DNA of 64,000 bases, from NCBI GenBank assembly GCA_009763385.1, contig CM019825.1, forward strand, positions 120,399,131-120,463,130, written 5' to 3'. Positions 57,552-64,000 of the stretch are shown piece by piece (the first letter of the stretch is position 1; every line of letters starts with the position of its first letter). The DNA comes from Coix lacryma-jobi var. lacryma-jobi (lineage: Eukaryota > Streptophyta > Magnoliopsida > Poales > Poaceae). Made by a program: the position numbers and the translations under genes. The notes below the pieces were generated by a model. The model did not search any database, was not told the origin of the DNA, and was given only the letters and a program-made list of their open reading frames with translations.

Positions 57552-57591
57552 TGATACTTACCTCGATGACGGGGGTCCTCCCCCAAGCTGG
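57552..57591 (-). promoter_or_regulatory. G5/C5 hairpin plus splice-donor-like module in G
   Basis: Minus strand CAGCTTGGGGGAGG, then CCCCCGTCATCGAG, then GTAAGTATCA. It starts about 20 bases after the gag stop. Same arrangement as in P. Confidence 0.55.
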
Positions 57592-57608
57592 CTTTTGGCG
57601 TGGTTGGG

Positions 57609-58270
57609 TCACATCCATCCTTGACGACGGTACATGTCCTCCCAGTTCTGCTGGTTCTGTTGCAGGAGAGAAGAAATATTACCCAGTTCTCCACCAGTTT
57701 CCTGGCGGAATTCCTGGAAATATTGGTTCAAGTTATTCAAGTCCTGGCGGATGTCAGCAGTATTCATGGTGAGTCCATTCATCTGGTGCTGAAGATATCC
57801 CATATAGCGCATCCACTCGTCCTGATGAAAGGACGAATGGCGAGCGGCCTGCGGTGAGATTCCCCTATGGACGAACTCATCACCACGGCCAGTGTACCGA
57901 GTGGATCCTCCCAATGAATGGGTTGAACTCCCCAACTGGGATGAGTGGAAGGGCGCCTCCTGGCCGTATTCCCACCGCGGATGTTGCGGTTGCTGTCAAT
58001 TTGATCCTCCTGCTTGGTGCGAGCCAGGGGGTGTCAAATGACCATAGTGTGCTGCTCCTTCATAGTGCCTGCATGGAAAGGGTCAAACTCCTGTGCCGCT
58101 GCTGCGGCTCTTGCGGCCTCTTCTGCTGCACGGGTCTGCGCTCACGTCCTCCTCCTGGGAACCTGCATGATGTTCTCTCGGGCCAACCTGCGATTTTGCT
58201 CTGCCTCGGTTTCCAGGGCCAAAAGTAATGTTGGTGCATTCACCAACCAAAGTGACATGTCAGGAAGAGC
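57609..58270 (-). pseudogene. gag-like remnant of element G
   Basis: On the minus strand, translation from about 58256 gives a Gln-, Glu-, Arg- and Ala-rich stretch (AEQNRRLARENIMQVPRRR, then a TGA, then AAEEAARAAAAAQEFDPF). A later frame (57935 to 57609) is open for 108 codons with the pattern QDEWMRYMGYLQHQMNGL, DLNNLNQYFQEFRQETG and QQNQQNWEDMYRRQGWM. These amphipathic segments look like coiled coils and resemble C-terminal Gag tails of grass gypsy-type non-autonomous elements. No zinc knuckle is seen. At least one stop and one shift disrupt it, and its N-terminus is cut by K. Identity as gag is inferred from position and composition. Confidence 0.6.
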
Positions 58271-58275
58271 GATTT

Positions 58276-60321
58276 TGAAGGACCGAGAAGCTAACCGAAA
58301 GCGACCAGAGGGGGGGTGAATGGGAGCTTCAAAATTTCCTTTCGGAAACTAGATGCCACTGTCCCAAAATCAACCCCAAGAGCGAAACCTAGAGCTTGCT
58401 AATGTCCACGACCCTAGATGTAGGGTGGATGCTTCCTAGAAGCACAGCGGGACACTAGACAACCCTAGAAAGCCAACGCAAAAGACGGAACTCGAATCCG
58501 ATCAAGAACGAACGAACCGCGAACGAAAACGCGCGAAACTGGATCGACCGGACTCTGGCCAGCGTCCGGTCAGCAGGGACCGGACGCGTCCGGTCAACAA
58601 AAATCGGTTCTGGAACCTTACTGTTCGCGACCGGACTCACGAGTACGGAGCGTCCGGTCGAGAGCAGTGCGTCCGGTCAGAAGCGAACAAGCACGATGAA
58701 CAGTAGAAGCGGTGCGTCCGGTCAAAACGTGAACGGAGCGTCCGGTCAAAGTGAAGAACACGGTTATGTGCTGTTCATCGACCGGACTCACAGACCGAGC
58801 GTCCGGTCACCCCGACTGAGCGTCCGGTCGACTCGCAGCAGCCCTGTTCGTCCACCGATTTGCCTCTATCTCACCTTAAACAATTCCTCTAGGGATCAAA
58901 CTTGGTGAGATGAGTCACAAGGAGTATAGTGAGCTATCTCTAAGAGATCATGGCTCGAATCTATCTCCAAATCGGTGAATCGAAGAATTTCGGGGGAAGG
59001 AAGAAAACTTGACCCGAAACTAAAATCGACCGATCTCCTAGACCGTGAGGTTTGAGAAGGATTCCTTCGGTGGAAAGAAGTGCCTCACGATCTAGAACAA
59101 CTTGGTTCAAACGAATTTGCAAAAGATGGATCGAACAAAGAGATCAAGCGACGGGAAAATCGTGGTGAAAAAGGATTCCGCGAAGAACACGAACACAACG
59201 GAAATCACAGCCACGAATTGCAAGCCGAAGCGCAAACACACGCTACGACAAGGAGGTTACGGCCTCCTTTCCTCAAACTCAACAAGTACACAGAGTTGCA
59301 AGTCTCTCTGCGGATCTCAGCTACAGCAGGGGATGGGAGAGGAGGAAACCCTAAGTGTAGGAAGCAAATGAGATGGCTAAAACTGAGATAACTGAGATGG
59401 GGGAGGAGGGTGTCTCCCCTGACTACTTATCCTATTCTAGTCTAAGTCTATTTCCTACTCTACCCCTCTCTATTCTAATTACAGAGCGAACCAGCTAAAC
59501 CCTAGGGTTATTCTGGACCAACTCGGTGGTAGGTAGATCCAACGGCCACGCCCGCACAACTCGTCCGCGTTGCCTCCACGCAACCTTCCGATTGCCGCCA
59601 CGTGCCATCCTCGCTCTGCACCCCCGGTTTTGTGGCCCAAACCGGGAAACCAGCCTTTTCCAGCAACCCCTGGTTTTGAGGCCCAAACCGGGAAACCAGC
59701 CTCCAGCCTGAGTTTTGTGGCCCAAACTCAGAAACCCGCAGCACCCGAGTTTTGAGGCCCAAACTCGGAAACCGGCCCATCACCCGAGTTTTGTGGCCAA
59801 ACTCGGAAACCATCCGCGCCCAGGTTTTGTGGCTCAACCTGGAAACCGAGCACCCGAGTTTTGAGGCCCAAACTCGGAAACCGTCCACCCGGTGGTTTTT
59901 CCCTGGCTCAACCACCAAACCGGAGCTGTAGAGGGGATGCACCGCCCGTGCACCCCGTCCACCGACACGTGTCCCCAGGTCCTCGACCCGAGCAACACCA
60001 TGCCCCGCAAGTCTCCGCTCGTCGCTGTCCCAGGCTGCCAGCCACCACAGCTGATCCTCAGGCACTCCGGTCCCTCAGTCCAAGCCTCACGTCCGCCCTT
60101 CACTGCTCGATACATCGGCATGGCACGTCCGCCGCACGGCACGCCCATCCTTCATCGCACCCAGTCCGTCGGCACGGCACGTCTCAACTTGACCTTCACC
60201 TTGCCCTCGATCACTGTCTCCGAGCTCGACACCTGCACAACACAAGCCAAAGAACATGCGCATCAAACCCGTTGACAATCACTCATCACTCAGAGACTCG
60301 GCATACACCCATGTATCCGCA
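58276..60321 (-). repeat. 3' LTR of Sirevirus K (2046 bp)
   Basis: On the element strand it starts TGCGGATACATGGGTGTATG and ends CTCGGTCCTTCA. The palindrome array at about 59620-59925 has around eight units, more than in E. GACCGGAC / GTCCGGTC words fill 58545-58835. Confidence 0.92.
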
Positions 60322-60335
60322 ATCTCCCCCTTGAT
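60322..60335 (-). other. Polypurine tract of K
   Basis: Minus-strand ATCAAGGGGGAGAT, identical to E. Confidence 0.92.
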
Positions 60336-61956
60336 GAGTGCATTGTCAACTACACACACAAATCATAAAATGAAAGAAGAAGGTAGGAGGAAGGAGAGGA
60401 AGAGAACTCAACCAAATGACCCAAAAGCATAGCAAAGCCGAAGAAGGTCAAGTGGAAGAAGCGAGAACTTGGTCCCCAAAGGCATGGGCAACGGCTCGAC
60501 GCGACCAAGCAAAGCAAAGCTAGCCCTCAAGAAGAGGTAGAACAGGCTCAACACCGCTAGCAGAAAACCAATTGAAAATCGGAGCTAAAAAATGGCAAAG
60601 TGCTAGTCCCTCAAGATAGAGGCACAGAGGCTCAACACAACTAGCACGAAAACCACTCCGAACCAATTGAAAAACAATCGAAAAGTCTTCGAACCAATCG
60701 AAATCAAACTCGATGCCAAATGAGGAAAATGTTTGCTAGTCCCTCAAGATAGAGGCAACGGCTCAACACAACTAGCAAACTCCCCTCGACAAGTGCAAGC
60801 AACCCGGGACTCCCCCTTAGGTCCAACAAGAGAAGAGCATAAAGATCTGAAAATCTCCCCCTTAGCAAAAACTCCCCCTTAATTGAACGCCAGGAGACAT
60901 ATGATTTGCAAAAACTCTCCCCCTTAGTTGAAAATGCACTTATCAAGCACAAACTCTTCCCTTGAGCCAACAAAACTCCCCCTTCTAAAATGCATATGAA
61001 GTCAGAAATGCAAGTTAGCAGCTTCAGGCATATAATCAAAAGAGTGCAAAAATGCTCTAATCGGTATAGCTCCAATGGCACAACTAAGCACTCAAATAGC
61101 GAAGGCTCAAACTGATCACACATACGAAATATGAAGCATATGAGCAAGTGAGCAGTTTTTAGCCAAAAAGATAGTCACCATCAGAATAGCACTACACATG
61201 TATAGATAGGAATCTAGACAAGTGCTAAACATGTATACAAGGTGAACTACCCCTAGCAAAGTTCAATCATCATGCATAGGAATGAAGCATATACTTGTGA
61301 TTTCATTTTTATATTGGAGTTGCAGCGGTGAAGACTTCACAGGTTCAATTATTTAGCATGTGATTGCGAGAGGTTGAAAGCTTGTCTTTGCCTAACTTTT
61401 CAACCGAGCGAAGCCTATGCCGAAGCAATCAGAAGCTTGAAGCTACGGTTTCGGTCATACACTACACGGCTCAAGTTTAACTCAAAGTGCAATGAGAAAC
61501 AGTCTCGATACCATGAGGTGTTGACAAGCAATCCCATCTCGATCTTTTCAATTCACTAAAACTTGGTTCAAATTTTATACATGATATGAACAGACCAAGC
61601 AAGTGAATGACTCATAACTAGAGACATAGCAACCTAGCATATATGAAAAGCACGAGTGAACTCAACATATCCTACACATGCTAGTTGCATATCTCAATGG
61701 TGAACATTTTCAGATTGTAAGTTATTAAGTAAATTCACCATTCCAAAATAGCTCAGCTCATAACATGTACTAGTGATCAGGAAGAGCATAAGCTACAAGC
61801 ATCCATATAAGCATCGGAGCATACTAAATAGAGCATAGTTACATTCTAGTGATTATAAACATGAAGCTCAGAATGTAAATGCGTATGCTAAAATGCAAAA
61901 GAAAAGAAAGACAAAAGAGTTAGTCAAATATACAAGATCCAAAATGTTTCCCCCAT
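60336..61956 (-). other. 3' non-coding region of K with repeated polypurine tracts
   Basis: Minus-strand AAGGGGGAG-type words recur near 60815, 60857, 60882, 60912 and 60975. Diverged repeats with TTGAGCC ... CTTGAGGGACTAGC near 60480-60780 match those of E. No coding frame. Confidence 0.85.
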
Positions 61957-64000
61957 CTAAAAGGGGAAACACACACCAAGCTCACCCCTCAACCGATTAA
62001 AGGTTGATTCGTCTAAAGGCTTGGTGAAAATATCAGCCAGTTGATGATGAGTATCGACATGGCGAAGGTCGATATCACCCTTCTCCTGGTGGTCTCGCAG
62101 AAAATGAAAGCGCACATCAATGTGTTTGGTCTTCGAGTGAAGCACGGGGTTCTTAGCAACGCTAATGGCACTCGTGCTGTCACAAAGCAAAGGCACGCGA
62201 GAAAAGCTCAGACCAAAATCACGCAAAGTGGCCATCATCCAAAGCAACTGGGAACAGCAGCTAGCCGCAGCAACATATTCAGCCTCCGTAGTGGACTGAG
62301 CGACGCTAGACTGCTTGCGAGAAGACCACGAAACAAGAGAAGAACAAATAAACTGGCAAGTCCCAGAAGTGGACTTGCGCTCAATACGACAACCAGCAAA
62401 ATCAGCATCCGAATAACCGCAAAGGGAGAGGGTGGAGGAAGCAGAATACCAAATCCCGAACTCAGGCGTGAAACGAAGGTACCTGAAAATCCGCTTCACC
62501 GCCTGACGATGAGAGGTGCGCGGCGACGCCTGAAAGCGCGCACACAGACACACCGCGAACTGGATGTCCGGGCGTGTCGCCGTCAGGTAGAGGAGCGACC
62601 CGATCATGCTGCGGTACTCCTTCTGGTCCACTGCTTCTCCATCCACATCTGCATCCAGGGCAGTCGTCGTCGACATGGGTGTTGGAAGAGGCTTGGCCTC
62701 ACCCATATCGAACCGCTTCAGCAAGTCCTTGGTGTACTTGCCCTGGTGCACAAATGTCCCCTCTCGGGATTGCTTGATTTGCAACCCGAGAAAGAATGTC
62801 AGCTCGCCCATCATGCTCATCTCGAACTCCCTGCCCATAGTATCTGCAAACTTGGCAACCAGAGCATGAGAAGAACCACCGAAAATGATATCATCCACAT
62901 AAATCTGGACCAAGAGCGTGTCTTTGCCTTGCCAGAGGAGAAAGAGCGTTTTATCTACACATCCCATTTTAAAAACCTTAGCAAGCAAAAAGGTTTTCAA
63001 CCTATCATACCAGGCTCTAGGGGCTTGTTTCAAACCATATAAAGCTTTATGAAGTTTAAAGACATGGTTTGGAAACTTGGGATTTTCAAAACCGGGGGGT
63101 TGCTCAACATAAACCTCCTCCTCTATGTAGCCGTTTAAGAAGGCACTCTTGACATCCATTTGAAAAAGTTTGAAGCCCTTGGATGCAGCAAAAGCCAAGA
63201 GTATCCTAATAGCCTCCAAACGAGCTACAGGAGCAAACGTCTCCTCATAATCTATCCCCTCCTTCTGACTATAGCCTTTCGCTACAAGCCGGGCCTTGTT
63301 TCTAACAACGTGGCCATCCTCTCCTTGCTTGTTTTTGAAAACCCATTTTGTCCCAATAGGCTTACAGTCAGGTGGAGGTGGAACTAGAACCCAAACCCGA
63401 TTTCGCTCAAAATTTTCTAACTCCTCATGCATGGCATTAACCCAATCCGGATCCGTCAAAGCGTGTCCAACATCTCGGGGCTCAAAATTAGCAACAAAAG
63501 CAGAATGAGCGAAGTGCGAGATTTGCTGTGACCTGGACCGAGTGACCCGTTCGTCGATGTTGCCGATCATCTGCTGAGGCGGGTGCTGGCGCTGGATATG
63601 TCGTGGCGCCTCCCGAGCTGAAGTAGCCTCCCCCTCAACAGCAGCTGGTGCCTCCCCGGGTACAAATGGTACCGCTCGGGGTGGCGGATCCCACGGCCCC
63701 CAGGAAGAAGAGGTGTCGGGGCCGTGAGTCATCGTCGAGGCCGCTCTTTGCGGCGCGGCAGGTGGAGGGGGTGCTGGATCATCCATACCTTCAGCACCCT
63801 CGTCCTCGTCATCAAAAAGAGGCTCACCAACCTCATGATCACCTGCACGCTCAAAACGAGAAGAAGGACAAACCATGGTCTCGTCGAAGGTGACATCGGA
63901 TGTCTCCATGACTCGGTTAGTGTCAAGGTTAAGTACACGATAAGCTCGAGTGTGAGTGCCATAACCCAAAAACACACCGTCAGAAGAACGAGATTCAAAT
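61957..64000 (-). CDS. pol: Pol polyprotein of Sirevirus K, C-terminal part (reverse transcriptase and RNase H), partial
   Basis: The frame is open from the window edge (FESRSSDGVFLGYG, the copia integrase-reverse transcriptase linker) to the stop at 61957-61959. Landmarks in order: acidic linker (EPLFDDEDEGAEGMDDP), NAMHEELENFERNRVW, PIGTKWVFKNKQGEDG, FQMDVKSAFLNGYIEEE with the first catalytic Asp, YGLKQAPRAWYDRLKTF, IYVDDIIFGG with the catalytic Asp pair, FFLGLQIKQS, RNase H YSDADFAGCRIERKSTSG, TTEAEYVAAASCC, CDSTSAISVAKNP, DTHHQLADIFTKPLDE. It makes the cDNA copy and removes template RNA. No stop or shift appears in about 680 codons, so the enzyme half looks intact. The protease and integrase part lies beyond the window. 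Confidence 0.93.
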   Translation of the reverse strand, partial: FESRSSDGVFLGYGTHTRAYRVLNLDTNRVMETSDVTFDETMVCPSSRFERAGDHEVGEPLFDDEDEGAEGMDDPAPPPPAAPQRAASTMTHGPDTSSSWGPWDPPPRAVPFVPGEAPAAVEGEATSAREAPRHIQRQHPPQQMIGNIDERVTRSRSQQISHFAHSAFVANFEPRDVGHALTDPDWVNAMHEELENFERNRVWVLVPPPPDCKPIGTKWVFKNKQGEDGHVVRNKARLVAKGYSQKEGIDYEETFAPVARLEAIRILLAFAASKGFKLFQMDVKSAFLNGYIEEEVYVEQPPGFENPKFPNHVFKLHKALYGLKQAPRAWYDRLKTFLLAKVFKMGCVDKTLFLLWQGKDTLLVQIYVDDIIFGGSSHALVAKFADTMGREFEMSMMGELTFFLGLQIKQSREGTFVHQGKYTKDLLKRFDMGEAKPLPTPMSTTTALDADVDGEAVDQKEYRSMIGSLLYLTATRPDIQFAVCLCARFQASPRTSHRQAVKRIFRYLRFTPEFGIWYSASSTLSLCGYSDADFAGCRIERKSTSGTCQFICSSLVSWSSRKQSSVAQSTTEAEYVAAASCCSQLLWMMATLRDFGLSFSRVPLLCDSTSAISVAKNPVLHSKTKHIDVRFHFLRDHQEKGDIDLRHVDTHHQLADIFTKPLDESTFNRLRGELGVCFPF

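Larger units (their letters stand above)
54767..58275 (-). mobile_element. Element G: 3' part of a gypsy-type element with a gag remnant
   Basis: On the minus strand: decayed gag (58270-57609), a G5/C5 plus donor-like module, a non-coding region with stem-loops, a polypurine tract, and a 3' LTR (56319-54767). It is inserted in D; the left target duplication would be CTCAC. Sirevirus K interrupts it at 58276, so its 5' part is outside the window. No pol trace is present between gag and the tract, which suggests a gag-bearing non-autonomous element. Confidence 0.8.
58276..64000 (-). mobile_element. Element K: 3' half of a Sirevirus (Ty1/copia), running off the window
   Basis: On the minus strand: pol (64000-61957, open to the edge), 3' non-coding with repeated polypurine tracts, final tract, and 3' LTR (60321-58276). 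It is inserted in G; the left target duplication would be GATTT. It is the best-preserved pol in the window and is close to E in sequence. Confidence 0.92.

Overview
This window is plant nuclear DNA, almost certainly from a grass (Poaceae). The evidence is its content: Sirevirus-type Ty1/copia elements with several polypurine tracts and palindromic repeats in their LTRs, Ty3/gypsy-type LTRs with a tRNA-Asp primer site, and a gypsy element with a GGCGCGCC primer site. I found no host protein gene, rRNA gene, tRNA gene, CRISPR array or bacterial operon. The species cannot be fixed from the sequence.

The whole 64 kb resolves into retrotransposons inserted inside one another, and several insertions are proved by exact 5-bp target-site duplications (TSDs). 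The outermost recognisable host is a decayed Sirevirus pol on the + strand (C). It is split by three insertions: Sirevirus B (-), a gypsy-type solo LTR Q (-) that holds Sirevirus solo LTR S (-), and Sirevirus D (+).

Left third (1-18004): B carries a truncated gag and an LTR. Its gag is cut by gypsy-type M (+), of which the 3' end and 3' LTR are visible. M is itself interrupted by gypsy element A (-, 1-2337), solo LTR N (-, TSD GCGTG) and a complete 8.08-kb non-coding element P (TSD GTTGC). Middle (18005-42744): C, Q, S and D, then a complete 11.3-kb Sirevirus E inside the D integrase (TSD AGGCG). E has an open gag and a pol with three in-frame stops. Right third (42745-64000): D pol is split by a ~4-kb solo LTR H (TSD TCTAG). 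H contains F, a Sirevirus-like element with gag but no pol, plus a duplicated flank and a second F LTR. D ends in non-coding 3' sequence interrupted by gypsy-type G (-), which is interrupted by Sirevirus K (-). The K pol fragment is open to the window edge.

The best candidates for undescribed biology are: (1) LTRs whose 3' ends contain one or two tandem 70-bp modules, each with a tRNA-Asp primer-binding-site-like sequence; (2) tandem short stem-loops upstream of the polypurine tract in three otherwise dissimilar gypsy-type elements, with arms that differ but keep pairing; (3) a conserved G5/C5 hairpin plus splice-donor-like module; (4) a Sirevirus gag-pol junction closed by stops in both frames with an ATG-TAG start-stop; (5) an unusual duplication around element F. 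All calls come from reading the sequence by eye; family names rest on motifs, not on database searches.
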